A model generated the notes under the pieces. The model was given only the letters and a program-made list of their open reading frames with translations, searched no databases and had not been told where the DNA came from. The position numbers and the translations under genes are program-made. From NCBI GenBank assembly GCA_000719025.1, contig JODP01000006.1, forward strand, positions 682,001 to 746,000: a DNA stretch of 64,000 bases. Direction: 5' to 3'. Below, piece after piece: positions 32,838-41,361 of the stretch. Source of the DNA: Kineosporia aurantiaca JCM 3230. Its GTDB lineage: Bacteria; Actinomycetota; Actinomycetes; Actinomycetales; Kineosporiaceae. Positions within the stretch are counted from its first letter, which is position 1; every line of letters begins with the position of its first letter.

Positions 32838-34975
32838 GCAGCGCGCCGGGGATTCCCGATGACGGGCCTGGTGATGCGAAGTCGCCCGGCTCTGCGAAGA
32901 GCCCGGCCAAGAAGGCCCGCCGTCGCCCTGCCCCCCAGTCTCCTCGCGCCGTCGAGCCGACTCCGGCTTCCCAGCCGGTCCAGCCGGTCAAGGCGGGTCG
33001 CGCTCGGAAGTCGGCCAAGGCCGCCGGAGCTTCTGCTTCGTCGGTAAGCCGGGCCAAGGATGAGGCCCGGAGTTCTGAGCCGTTCCTGGCCGCCGGTCAT
33101 GAGGGTGCTGGCGAGGCCGAGTCGGCCTCGTCGAAAACGGGGAAGGCAAGTCGAGCCCGGAAGCCGGCCGAGGCTGCCGGTGGGTCCGGTACTGAGCAGG
33201 TGCCTTCTGCAGAGGTGGGCCGGATTGGTGGTCCAGACACGGGCGGGGCTGAGCGGGCCTCGTCGAAGGTAGGTCGCGCTCGGAAGTCGGTCGACGTGGC
33301 TGGCGGGTCTGGCCTTGAAGAGGTGTCTTCTGCGGGGGTGGGCCGGGTAGGTACTTCGGACGTGGGCGGGGCTGAGTCGGCCTCGTCCAAGGCGGGTCGT
33401 GCTCGGAAGTCGGTCGAGGTGGCTGACGGGTCCGGTCCTGAACAGGTGTCTTCTGTGGGGGTGGGGCGGGCGGCCAGGGCTGAGCCGGCCTCGTCGAAGG
33501 CGGGTCGTGCTCGGAAGTCGGCTGAGCCCGATGACAGCACTGAGCAGGTGTCTTCTGCGGGGGTGGGCTGGCCCACGGACACAGGCAGGGCCGCGCCGGC
33601 CTCGTCGAAGGCGGGTCGAGTCCGGAAGTCGGCTGAGGCCGTCCCCTCCCGCGCGGTTGAGCCGGACCCTCCCGCAGAGTCGGCCCCCGTCTCGGAGCAA
33701 GAAGAAGTCGGTGCGGGTGAGCCGGTCACGTCGGTAAAGCGAGGTCGGGCTCGGCGGTCGGTCCCGGCTGATGAGGTGGGCGGGGTTGCCGGGGCGGAGC
33801 CGGGCCCAGCCCGGAAGGCAGCAGCGGGGCAGGATGCGGACGCAGTGGCGGCCCGGCAGGTTCGGGCCGGGGCGGAGCGGGCGGAGGCGGAGCGGAATCG
33901 GCGGTCGGTGAGTCCGTTGCTGCAGGGGCCGGAGGAGCCGCCGCCCGCGGTTCCGGACGCCGAGATCCCGCGGCCGTCGATCGTCCCGGCTGCTTCGGCG
34001 GTCTCGATGATGTTCTCGGTCGCCGGGCAGATCGGGCAGGCGGTGCTGACCGCGATCACCGAGCCCAGCCCGGAGCCGGAGGCACCGGAAGAGACCCAGC
34101 CGCCAGAACAGCCAGAGCAGTCACGGCCGGAAGAAGAGCCGGCGGACGAGGGGGATCGGCTGCTCGAGCTGATCGAGTTCCTTCGCTCCCGCCTGGCCGG
34201 CGACTACGAGGTGGACGAGTTCGGGTTCGATCCGGAGTTCGCCGACGCCATCCCCCGCAACCTGCTGCGCCCGCTCTACGACCACTGGTTCCGGGTCGAG
34301 GTGCGCGGGGCGGAGAACATTCCGGCCGAGGGCGGCGCGCTGATCGTGGCCAACCACTCCGGGGCGCTGCCGATGGACGCGCTGATGACGGCGGTGGCGG
34401 TGCGCGAGGAGCGGGAGCGGCACCTGCGGATCCTCGGTGGGGACCTGGTGTTCCAGACGCCGTTCCTGGCCGGGCTGGCCCGGCGTGGGGGCGCGACGCT
34501 GGCCTCGGCCCCGGACGCCGAGCGGCTGCTCTCCAACGGCGAGCTGGTCGGGGTCTGGCCGGAGGGCTACAAGGGGATCGGGAAGCCGTTCTCCGAGCGC
34601 TACAAGCTTCAGCGGTTCGGCCGGGGCGGGTTCGTCTCGGCCGCGCTGCGAACCGGTGTGCCGATCGTCCCTTGTTCCATCGTGGGGGCCGAGGAGATCT
34701 ACCCGATCATCGCGGACGTGCCGGCGCTGGCCCGCCTTCTCGGTCTGCCCTACTTACCCATCACGCCGTTCTTCCCATTGCTGGGGCCGCTGGGCGCGAT
34801 TCCGCTGCCGAGCAAGTGGCTGATCGAGTTCGGGCCGCCGATCACCACCGAAGAGGTGGGCGAGGCCGCCGCGGACGACCCGATCCTGGTGTTCGACCTG
34901 ACCGACCGGGTGCGACAGACCATCCAGCAGACCCTGTACGCGCTGCTGGTTCAGCGCCGCTCGGTCTTCTTCTGA
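32834..34975 (+). CDS. PlsC-like acyltransferase with a long repetitive basic N-terminal region
   Basis: A 713-residue protein. The C-terminal 270 residues are a lysophospholipid-acyltransferase-type domain (Rv0502-like): GALIVANHSGALPMDALMTA, GGATLASAPDAERLL and VWPEGYKGIGKPFSERYKL. The catalytic His and Asp are six residues apart instead of four, as I recall for this subfamily. Residues about 50-310 carry seven copies of a K-x-G-R-A-R-K-S motif in repeats of 36-44 residues. Residues 310-435 are Pro/Glu-rich. ATG 32834 overlaps the epimerase stop (ATGA). The end overlaps the converging HAD gene by 25 bases. Confidence 0.8.
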   Translation: MSSAPGIPDDGPGDAKSPGSAKSPAKKARRRPAPQSPRAVEPTPASQPVQPVKAGRARKSAKAAGASASSVSRAKDEARSSEPFLAAGHEGAGEAESASSKTGKASRARKPAEAAGGSGTEQVPSAEVGRIGGPDTGGAERASSKVGRARKSVDVAGGSGLEEVSSAGVGRVGTSDVGGAESASSKAGRARKSVEVADGSGPEQVSSVGVGRAARAEPASSKAGRARKSAEPDDSTEQVSSAGVGWPTDTGRAAPASSKAGRVRKSAEAVPSRAVEPDPPAESAPVSEQEEVGAGEPVTSVKRGRARRSVPADEVGGVAGAEPGPARKAAAGQDADAVAARQVRAGAERAEAERNRRSVSPLLQGPEEPPPAVPDAEIPRPSIVPAASAVSMMFSVAGQIGQAVLTAITEPSPEPEAPEETQPPEQPEQSRPEEEPADEGDRLLELIEFLRSRLAGDYEVDEFGFDPEFADAIPRNLLRPLYDHWFRVEVRGAENIPAEGGALIVANHSGALPMDALMTAVAVREERERHLRILGGDLVFQTPFLAGLARRGGATLASAPDAERLLSNGELVGVWPEGYKGIGKPFSERYKLQRFGRGGFVSAALRTGVPIVPCSIVGAEEIYPIIADVPALARLLGLPYLPITPFFPLLGPLGAIPLPSKWLIEFGPPITTEEVGEAAADDPILVFDLTDRVRQTIQQTLYALLVQRRSVFF
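33119..33703 (+). repeat. in-frame tandem repeats in the acyltransferase gene
   Basis: Repeats begin at 33119, 33251, 33374, 33482 and 33593 (132, 123, 108 and 111 bp apart), each opening with a CCTCGTCGAAG-like block and a GGTCGTGCTCGGAAGTCG-like block. Partial copies lie near 32989 and 33731. All spacings are multiples of three, so the frame is kept. Codon use is poorer in C than in the rest of the gene. Confidence 0.85.
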
Positions 34976-35868
34976 GAGGTCGAGGGCTGCCAGCCGGTGA
35001 TTTCGGACACCGGCTTCTGCCAACCTCGGGCCGGCGGCTCGTGCAGGTGCTGCTGCCGCTTACCGGCCACCAGGGCGCCCGCGGCGAACCCGGCCAGCAC
35101 TCCGGCGCCCGCAGCGGGCAGGCCGATCCGCGCGGCCCGGCGCGTAGTGCGGTAGTCGTGCACCTGCCAGCCGTTGGCCCGGGCGTGGGCCCGCAGCCGG
35201 CCGTCCGGGTTGATCGCCACCGGGTGACCGACCAGGGAGAGCAGCGGGATGTCGTTCGAGGAGTCGCTGTAGGCGGCGCACCGGCGCAGCGCCAGCCCCT
35301 CCCTCTGGGCCAGGGCGGCCACCGCGTCGGCCTTGGCCTCGCCGTGCATCGGGGCGCCGACCAGCTGGCCGGTGTAGCGGCCGTCGACGTGCTCGGAGAT
35401 CGTGCCGAGGGCTCCGGTCAGGGCCAGCCGCTGGGCGATTACTTCGGCGATCTCGATCGGCGTGGCGGTGACCAGCCAGACCCGCTGGCCCGCGTCCTCG
35501 TGCATCCGGGCCAGGGCCAGGGTGCCCGGCCAGATCTTGTTGGCCAGGATGTCCTCGAAGACCTCCTCGCCGATGGTCCGCATCTCGGCCACCGACCGCC
35601 CGGCGATGAACGCCAGCGCCCGGGTCTGCACCTCGGCCAGGGCGTGCGGGTGCTCGCCGAGGGCCAGGAAGCGTGCCTGCTGAAGCGCGAACCGGGCGAT
35701 GTCCTGCGGGGTCAGGAAGCCCCGGTGGTACAGGCCCTTGGCCAGATGGAAGATCGACGCGCCGCGGACGATGGTGTTGTCCACGTCGAAGAAGGCGGCC
35801 GCGGTCGGGTCGCCCGGGCGAGCCGGCGGGGAGTGGCTCTCCACCATCCGGATCTCGGCGTCCGACAT
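34951..35868 (-). CDS. HAD-IB family phosphatase (SerB1-like)
   Basis: A 305-residue HAD hydrolase. Motif I is FFDVDNTIVRGASIFHL, motif II is VWLVTATPIEIAEV, motif III Lys is in HGEAKADAVAAL, and motif IV is AAYSDSSNDIPLLSLV. The C-terminus has a glycine/alanine-rich possible membrane segment (IGLPAAGAGVLAGFAAGALV). The counterpart is Rv0505c (SerB1), also reverse-oriented there. It may act on phosphoserine or a lipid phosphate. ATG 35868 is set by TAGACT 7 bases upstream; a longer frame exists to 36138. Confidence 0.85.
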   Translation of the reverse strand: MSDAEIRMVESHSPPARPGDPTAAAFFDVDNTIVRGASIFHLAKGLYHRGFLTPQDIARFALQQARFLALGEHPHALAEVQTRALAFIAGRSVAEMRTIGEEVFEDILANKIWPGTLALARMHEDAGQRVWLVTATPIEIAEVIAQRLALTGALGTISEHVDGRYTGQLVGAPMHGEAKADAVAALAQREGLALRRCAAYSDSSNDIPLLSLVGHPVAINPDGRLRAHARANGWQVHDYRTTRRAARIGLPAAGAGVLAGFAAGALVAGKRQQHLHEPPARGWQKPVSEITGWQPSTSQKKTERR

Positions 35869-35875
35869 GGCGGGG

Positions 35876-35881
35876 AGTCTA
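35876..35881 (-). promoter_or_regulatory. -10 box TAGACT for the leaderless HAD gene
   Basis: TAGACT, 7 bases, then ATG 35868. The 13 bases from box to start are nearly identical to those of disA. Confidence 0.6.
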
Positions 35882-35991
35882 CGCGCGCCGGGGCCCGGGT
35901 ACAGGCCGGGCAACGCCACGTCGACGTGAACAACCATGAATTGTGTGATGCCCCGCGGGATCGGGGCCGGGACCGGGCGGCCGATCGCCCG

Positions 35992-35997
35992 TAATCT
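35992..35997 (+). promoter_or_regulatory. -10 box TAATCT for the leaderless glutaredoxin-like gene
   Basis: TAATCT, 7 bases, then GTG 36005. Confidence 0.55.
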
Positions 35998-36004
35998 GGG
36001 CCTC

Positions 36005-36292
36005 GTGTCAGACGTTACCGGCGATGCGCCACGAATCACCCTGATCGGCAAGCCCGGGTGCCATTTGTGTGACGCCGCCCGAGAGGTTGTGAAAAAGGTC
36101 GCGGACGAAACCGGGGCAGGGTGGAACGAGATGTCCATTCTGGAACACCCGGAACTCGCCGAGAGTTACGCGGAACAGATCCCGGTCGTCCTTGTGGATG
36201 GCGCGCAACACACTTTCTGGCGGGTCGATGAGCACAGACTGCGAACAGCAATTACCCGGCGTAAAGGGCTCTTTGCCCGTCGTCACCGATGA
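36005..36292 (+). CDS. glutaredoxin-like thiol protein (Rv0508-like)
   Basis: A 95-residue thioredoxin-fold protein with ITLIGKPGCHLCDAAREVVK (CxxC as CHLC) and IPVVLVDGAQHTFWRVDEHR (cis-Pro region). It is a DUF836-type glutaredoxin-like protein, not a classical CPYC glutaredoxin; partner unknown. GTG 36005 by leaderless placement. Eleven bases after its stop begins the Rex operator of the next operon. Confidence 0.82.
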   Translation: MSDVTGDAPRITLIGKPGCHLCDAAREVVKKVADETGAGWNEMSILEHPELAESYAEQIPVVLVDGAQHTFWRVDEHRLRTAITRRKGLFARRHR

Positions 36293-36302
36293 AGCCGGAA
36301 CT

Positions 36303-36331
36303 TTGTGCATGCGTTCACAAGCGCTTAGGCT
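36303..36331 (+). promoter_or_regulatory. Rex operator overlapping the -35 of the rex-hem promoter
   Basis: TTGTGCATGCGTTCACAA at 36303-36320 fits the Rex operator (TTGTGAA-N4-TTCACAA), with the left half deviating at two positions. TTGTGC at 36303-36308 and TAGGCT at 36326-36331 are 17 bases apart and form the probable promoter. Rex bound here would block RNA polymerase, giving autoregulation and NADH/NAD+ control of heme synthesis, as known for Streptomyces rex-hemACD. Confidence 0.8.
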
Positions 36332-36423
36332 GGGTAACGACACTCCGGCATGACCGGGCCTCTGGCAAGGCACCGGTCGTCCCTCATCAGGGGTACCAAA
36401 GCCATCGAAGGAGCCGGCCGACT

Positions 36424-37284
36424 GTGACCCGACCACGCCCCGCCCGGCTCGTCCGCCCCGGTCGAGCCCGCGACGGAATACCCGAGGCAACGGTCTCCCG
36501 GCTTCCGTTCTACCTGCAGGCCCTGACCGCCCTGGCCGAGCGCGGGGTGGCCACGGTCTCGTCGGAGGAACTGGCCTCGGCCGCCGGAGTCGGCTCCGCG
36601 AAGCTCCGCAAAGACCTTTCCCACCTCGGTTCGTACGGAACCCGGGGGGTGGGCTATGAGGTCCAGTACCTGATTTATCAAATTTCGCGTGAACTCGGCC
36701 TGACCCAGGACTGGAAGGTCGTGATCGTCGGAATCGGTAATCTTGGTCACGCGCTCGCGAACTACGGGGGATTCACCTCCCGCGGATTCACCGTGGCCGC
36801 GCTGGTCGATGCCGATGCCCGGGTGGTCGGGGAAAATGTGGCGGGCCTCACGGTGAGTCCCCTGGAATCACTCGATCAGGTGGTCGCCGACCTCGGCATC
36901 CAGATCGGGGTCGTGGCCACACCCGGACCGGTGGCCCAGGAGATCTGTGATCGACTGGTCGCGGCCGGCGTCACCGGCGTCCTCAATTTCGCCCCCTGTG
37001 TGCTCACCGTGCCGGACGGGGTGATGGTGCGCCGCGTCGATCTCGCCACCGAGCTGCAGATCCTCGCCTTCCACGAGCAGCGCCGGGCGGCGGGCCGGCT
37101 GACCAGCGAGATGCCGACCGAACCGCAGGACCTGTCGGGCGCGCTGGGCGCGATGACCGACGGGCGCGAAGGCCGCGGTGAACGCCGGACGGAACCCAGG
37201 GCAGCGGCGCTCTCGGAACCCCGCAACCGCAGCACCACCCCCAGAACCGCACTGACGGAGTCGAGAGCCGAGGCCGCCGGATGA
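36424..37284 (+). CDS. rex: redox-sensing transcriptional repressor Rex
   Basis: A 286-residue homodimeric repressor that releases DNA when NADH is high. The N-terminal winged helix is EATVSRLPFYLQALTALAER, then GSAKLRKDLSHLGSYGTRGVG. The Rossmann NAD(H) domain has VVIVGIGNLGHALANYGGF, ALVDADARVVG, and the C-terminal domain-swapped helix LATELQILAFHEQ. The last 50 residues are an extra disordered Arg/Pro-rich tail. GTG 36424 has AAGGAG 10 bases upstream. Its stop overlaps hemA. Confidence 0.95.
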   Translation: MTRPRPARLVRPGRARDGIPEATVSRLPFYLQALTALAERGVATVSSEELASAAGVGSAKLRKDLSHLGSYGTRGVGYEVQYLIYQISRELGLTQDWKVVIVGIGNLGHALANYGGFTSRGFTVAALVDADARVVGENVAGLTVSPLESLDQVVADLGIQIGVVATPGPVAQEICDRLVAAGVTGVLNFAPCVLTVPDGVMVRRVDLATELQILAFHEQRRAAGRLTSEMPTEPQDLSGALGAMTDGREGRGERRTEPRAAALSEPRNRSTTPRTALTESRAEAAG

Positions 37285-38654
37285 GCATCATGATCGTCGG
37301 GCTGTCGCACCGCACCGCTCCGATCTCCTTGCTGGAACGCACCACCCTGAGCGCCGAGGCGGCCGCCGACCTGGTCGCCCGGCTCTGCCGCGGTGAGCAC
37401 GTGGCCGAGGCGATCGCGCTGGTCACCTGCAACCGGCTGGAGGTGTACGCGGAGGTCAGCAAGTTCCACGGCGGGATCGGCGAGATCGGCGCGGCCCTGG
37501 CCGAGGCCACCGGGGTGCCGCTGACCGAGCTCACCGAGCACCTCTACGTGCACTACGAGAACGCCGCGGTGGCCCACCTGTTCCAGGTCACCTGCGGGCT
37601 GGACTCGATGGCGGTCGGCGAGCAGCAGATCCTCGGGCAGGTCCGGGTCGCGCTGCGGTCCGCGCAGGCCTCCGGCTCGGCCGGGCGCACCATCGGCCAC
37701 CTGGTGCAGAACGCGCTGCGGGTGGGCAAGCGGGTGCACTCGGAGACGCTGCTCGACAAGGCCGCGCCGAGCCTGGTCGAGGCCGGCCTGCGGCAGGCCG
37801 CCGAGGTGCTCGGCCCGCTGTCCGGGGTGAACGTGCTGGTGCTGGGCGCCGGTTCGATGAGCGGTCTTTCGGTGGCCTCCGCGCACCGCGCCGAGGTGGC
37901 CTCGATCGCGGTCTGCAGCCGCACGCTGCCCCGGGCCCAGCGCCTGGCCGAGTCGGTCGGCGGCACCCCGGTGCCGGTCGAGCAGCTCGAGAGTGCCCTG
38001 GCCGCGGCCGATCTGGTGATCGCCTGCGCCGGCGCGACCGGTTACCTGGTCGGCCCCGCGGCCGCCGAGCGGGCCGCGCAGGCCCGCGCCGGGCGTCCTC
38101 AGGTCTATGTCGACCTGGCCCTGCCCCGGGACGTCGCCCCGGAGATCGCCGGGCTGCCCTCCGCGCACGTCTACGACCTGGAGCAGCTGGGCCGGATCCT
38201 CACCGCCGAAGGGCTTTCGGAGGATCTCGCCGAGGCCCGGGCGATGGTCGAGGCCGAGGTCGCGCTGTACCTGGCCGACCAGCGGGCCAAGGAGGTCGCG
38301 CCGACCGTGGTCGCGCTGCGGGCGATGGCCCGCTCGGTGATGCAGGCGGAGCTGGACCGGCTGTCCGGGCGGCTGGACGGCCTGGACCCGGACGTCTACG
38401 CCGAACTGGAACAGACCGTGCACCGGGTGGTGGAGAAGCTGCTCCATCAGCCCACCGTACGGGTCAAGGAGCTGGCCGCCGCGCCGGGTGGGGACACCTA
38501 CGCCGAAGCGCTGCGCCTGCTGTTCAATCTCGGCCCCGCGCCGGAGAGGACGAAGGCCGGCGATCTGCCCGGGGTGGAACTCGCGGTCCAGCTCGAGCAG
38601 GAGTCGCTCACCGATCTCTCCGCACTGCTGGGCCGCACCGGAGGAGCATCGTGA
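37281..38654 (+). CDS. hemA: glutamyl-tRNA reductase
   Basis: First committed step of C5-pathway heme synthesis: glutamyl-tRNA to glutamate-1-semialdehyde with NADPH. The 457 residues have MIVGLSHRTAPISLLERTTL, the catalytic Cys in ALVTCNRLEVYAE, DSMAVGEQQILGQVR, and the NADPH loop VNVLVLGAGSMSGLS. The C-terminal dimerisation helices (ELEQTVHRVVEKLLHQPTVR) complete the family layout. Overlaps rex (ATGA) and hemC (GTGA). Confidence 0.96.
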   Translation: MSIMIVGLSHRTAPISLLERTTLSAEAAADLVARLCRGEHVAEAIALVTCNRLEVYAEVSKFHGGIGEIGAALAEATGVPLTELTEHLYVHYENAAVAHLFQVTCGLDSMAVGEQQILGQVRVALRSAQASGSAGRTIGHLVQNALRVGKRVHSETLLDKAAPSLVEAGLRQAAEVLGPLSGVNVLVLGAGSMSGLSVASAHRAEVASIAVCSRTLPRAQRLAESVGGTPVPVEQLESALAAADLVIACAGATGYLVGPAAAERAAQARAGRPQVYVDLALPRDVAPEIAGLPSAHVYDLEQLGRILTAEGLSEDLAEARAMVEAEVALYLADQRAKEVAPTVVALRAMARSVMQAELDRLSGRLDGLDPDVYAELEQTVHRVVEKLLHQPTVRVKELAAAPGGDTYAEALRLLFNLGPAPERTKAGDLPGVELAVQLEQESLTDLSALLGRTGGAS

Positions 38655-39739
38655 CCACCCTTGAAGAGCTGTTCAGCGCCACGCCCGGGATGTTCGGCGC
38701 GCTGGAGGCCCTGGACGACCGGCCGGCCGTGCTGCGGCTGGGCACCCGGCGCAGCCTGCTGGCCCGGACCCAGTCCCAGTGGGTGGCCGACCGGCTGCTC
38801 GAGGCGCTCGCGGTGGCCTGCCCGAAGCGCGGTTTCCGGGTCGAGCTGGTCGAGATCGTCACCAAGGGCGACATCAGCCAGACCGACGGCACCCCGCTGA
38901 CCAGCCTGGGCGGGACCGGGGTGTTCGTCTCGGCGCTGCGCGAGGCGGTCCTGGACGGACGCTGCGACTTCGCCGTGCACTCGCTCAAGGACCTGCCGAA
39001 CGCCCAGCCCGAGGGCCTGACCCTGGCCGCCGTGCCGATCCGGGAGGACCCGGCCGACGTGCTGATCGCGCGGGACGGGCTGGGTTTCGCCGAGCTCCCG
39101 GCGGGCGCCGTGGTCGGCACCGGCTCGCCCCGGCGGGCCGCCCAGATCCGCGCCCTGCGCGAGGACCTGAAGGTGGTCGGGATCCGCGGCAACATCGACA
39201 CCCGGATCGGCCGGGTCGCGGCCGGCGAGGTCGACGCCGTGGTCCTGGCCCACTCCGGCCTGCGCCGGATCGGCCGGCAGGCCGAGGTCACCCACATCTT
39301 CGGCCCGGAGCAGATGCTGCCTGCCCCGGGCCAGGGCGCGCTCGCCGTGGAGTGCCGTCCCGAGTCCGTGTCCCTGCTGGCCGCCCTGCGGCTGGTGGAC
39401 GACCGGGTGTCCCGGGTCTGCGTGCTCGCCGAGCGGGCACTGCTGGCCCGGCTGGAAGCCGGGTGCGCAGCCCCCGTGGGTGCCCTGGCCACGTACCGGG
39501 ACGAGGTGCTGACGCTGACCGCGTTCGCCGGTTCCGAGGACGGCGTGACCTCCCTCCGCCGTAGCGCGTCGGCTCCGCTGGGCGATCCCCACGCGGACGG
39601 GCCGACCGCGGTCTCCCTGGGCCATTCGCTCGCCGAGCGCCTGCTCGACGACGGCTTGAGCGAACTGGCCCTCCCGATCCCTGTACCAGACCCCCTGCCG
39701 GCGGCCGACGAGGCCGTGGCTAGAGAAGGTGACTCGTGA
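38651..39739 (+). CDS. hemC: hydroxymethylbilane synthase (porphobilinogen deaminase)
   Basis: Joins four porphobilinogens into hydroxymethylbilane. The 362 residues contain LRLGTRRSLLARTQSQWVAD, KGDISQ, FAVHSLKDLP, GTGSPRRAAQIRALR, and the dipyrromethane-cofactor Cys in LARLEAGCAAPVGALA. Relative to usual HemC there is about 30 residues of extra N-terminus (TTLEELFSATPGMFGALEAL) before the first strand. GTG 38651 overlaps the hemA stop. Confidence 0.95.
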   Translation: MTTLEELFSATPGMFGALEALDDRPAVLRLGTRRSLLARTQSQWVADRLLEALAVACPKRGFRVELVEIVTKGDISQTDGTPLTSLGGTGVFVSALREAVLDGRCDFAVHSLKDLPNAQPEGLTLAAVPIREDPADVLIARDGLGFAELPAGAVVGTGSPRRAAQIRALREDLKVVGIRGNIDTRIGRVAAGEVDAVVLAHSGLRRIGRQAEVTHIFGPEQMLPAPGQGALAVECRPESVSLLAALRLVDDRVSRVCVLAERALLARLEAGCAAPVGALATYRDEVLTLTAFAGSEDGVTSLRRSASAPLGDPHADGPTAVSLGHSLAERLLDDGLSELALPIPVPDPLPAADEAVAREGDS

Positions 39740-41361
39740 CCTCGATCATCACCAGTAAGAAGGCGGGCCGCTCGACTTCGGGTGGATCCGTCGCCTTCGT
39801 CGGTGCCGGACCCGGCGACGACGGCCTCCTCACCCTCCGCGCCGTCGAACGCCTCGGCGAGGCCGACGTCGTCGTCGTCGACCAGTTCCCCCGCGAGACG
39901 ATCATCGCCCGTTACTGCCGTCCGGAGGTCGAGGTCCTCGACGCCGGCTTCGGTGAGGACGGGCAGCCGATGACCCGGGCCGGCCGGGCCAAGGTCGTGG
40001 TGACCGCGGCCCGGACCGGGGCCCGGGTGGTCCGGCTGATGGACGGCGACCCGGCCACCTTCACCGGGCTGGCCGAGGAGATCCAGGCCTGCCGCAAACA
40101 GTCCCTGCCCTTCGAGGTGGTCCCCGGCGTCTCGGCCGCCTCCGCGGTGCCCGCCTACGCCGGGGTGCCGCTCACCCCGGCCGGGGTCAGCGGGGTGCAC
40201 GTGCTCTACCCGCACGGCGAGGTGGTGGACTGGAAGCTGCACGCCTCCACCGGCACCACCGTGGTCGTGCTGGGCGCGGAGGAGGACATCGCCGGCGCCG
40301 GTGAGGGCCTGCTCGAGGCCGGCCGCAAGCCGCAGACGCCGGTCGTGGTCACCGCCAACGGCACCACCACCCGGCAGCGCTCGATCTCCTGTTCGCTCGG
40401 TGAGCTGGGCCTGGCGCTGGCCGCGGCCAAGCTCGAGAAGCCGATGACCGCGGTGGTCGGTGAGGCCGCCGCGCTGCGCGAGAAGGCCTCCTGGTTCGAG
40501 ACCAAGCCGCTGTTCGGCTGGCGGGTGCTCGTGCCGCGGACCAAGCAGCAGGCCGGGGGCATCGTCTCCGGGCTGGCCGACCACGGGGCCACCGCCCAGG
40601 TGGTGCCCACCATCTCGGTCGAGCCGCCGCGCACTCCGCACCAGATGGAGAAGGCGGTCAAGGGCCTGGTCACCGGCCGCTACGAGTGGATCGGGTTCAC
40701 CAGCGTGAACGCGGTCCGGGCGGTGCGGGAGAAGTTCGAGGAGTTCGGCCTGGACGCCCGGGCGTTCGCCGGGCTGAAGGTCGCCGCGGTGGGCGGGGTC
40801 ACCGCCGCCGCGCTGCGCGACTGGGGGATCGAGCCGGACCTGATGCCGGCCGAGAACCAGTCCGCGCTGGGCCTGCTGGAGTGCTGGCCGCCCTACGACG
40901 AGGTGCTCGACCCGATCAACCGGGTCTTCCTGCCGCGCGCCGACATCGCCACCGACACCCTGGTCGCCGGGCTGGAGCAGAACGGCTGGGAGGTGGACGA
41001 CGTGACCGCCTACCGCACCGTGCGGGCCGCGCCGCCGCCGGCCGAGACCCGGGAGGCGATCAAGAGCGGGCACTTCGACGCGGTCGTCTTCACCTCCTCC
41101 TCGACCGTGCGCAACCTGGTCGGGATCGCCGGCAAGCCGCACTCCACCACGGTGGTGGCCTGCATCGGCCCGCAGACCGCGAAGACCGCGGAGGAGCACG
41201 GCCTGCGGGTGGACGTGCTGGCCGCCGAGCCGAGCGCGGAGGCCCTGGTCGCCGCGCTCGCCGAGTACGGCGCCGGGCTGCGGCTGAGCGCCGACGAGGC
41301 CGGCGAGCCGGTCCTGCGGCCCAGCCAGCGCAAGGGCTCGGCCAGGAGGAACGCCAAGTGA
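39736..41361 (+). CDS. hemD: fused uroporphyrinogen-III C-methyltransferase-like / uroporphyrinogen-III synthase
   Basis: A 541-residue fusion. The N-terminal 245 residues are a tetrapyrrole methylase fold (VAFVGAGPGDDGLLTLRAVE, VVPGVSAASAVPAYAGVPLT). Residues 265-515 are HemD (FGWRVLVPRTKQQAGGIVSG, YEWIGFTSVNAVRAVREKF, AVVFTSSSTVRNL, ACIGPQTAKTAEEHGL), which closes and inverts ring D. In the methylase part the usual GGDPFVFGRGGEE reads DGDPATFTGLAEE, so SAM-dependent activity is doubtful. GTG start in a GTGA overlap with hemC. Confidence 0.92.
   Translation: MTSIITSKKAGRSTSGGSVAFVGAGPGDDGLLTLRAVERLGEADVVVVDQFPRETIIARYCRPEVEVLDAGFGEDGQPMTRAGRAKVVVTAARTGARVVRLMDGDPATFTGLAEEIQACRKQSLPFEVVPGVSAASAVPAYAGVPLTPAGVSGVHVLYPHGEVVDWKLHASTGTTVVVLGAEEDIAGAGEGLLEAGRKPQTPVVVTANGTTTRQRSISCSLGELGLALAAAKLEKPMTAVVGEAAALREKASWFETKPLFGWRVLVPRTKQQAGGIVSGLADHGATAQVVPTISVEPPRTPHQMEKAVKGLVTGRYEWIGFTSVNAVRAVREKFEEFGLDARAFAGLKVAAVGGVTAAALRDWGIEPDLMPAENQSALGLLECWPPYDEVLDPINRVFLPRADIATDTLVAGLEQNGWEVDDVTAYRTVRAAPPPAETREAIKSGHFDAVVFTSSSTVRNLVGIAGKPHSTTVVACIGPQTAKTAEEHGLRVDVLAAEPSAEALVAALAEYGAGLRLSADEAGEPVLRPSQRKGSARRNAK

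Noticed and set aside
36061..36110. TTGTGTGA and GTTGTGAAA in the glutaredoxin-like gene as extra Rex operators
   Set aside because: Half-sites only, within coding sequence, without the inverted second half.
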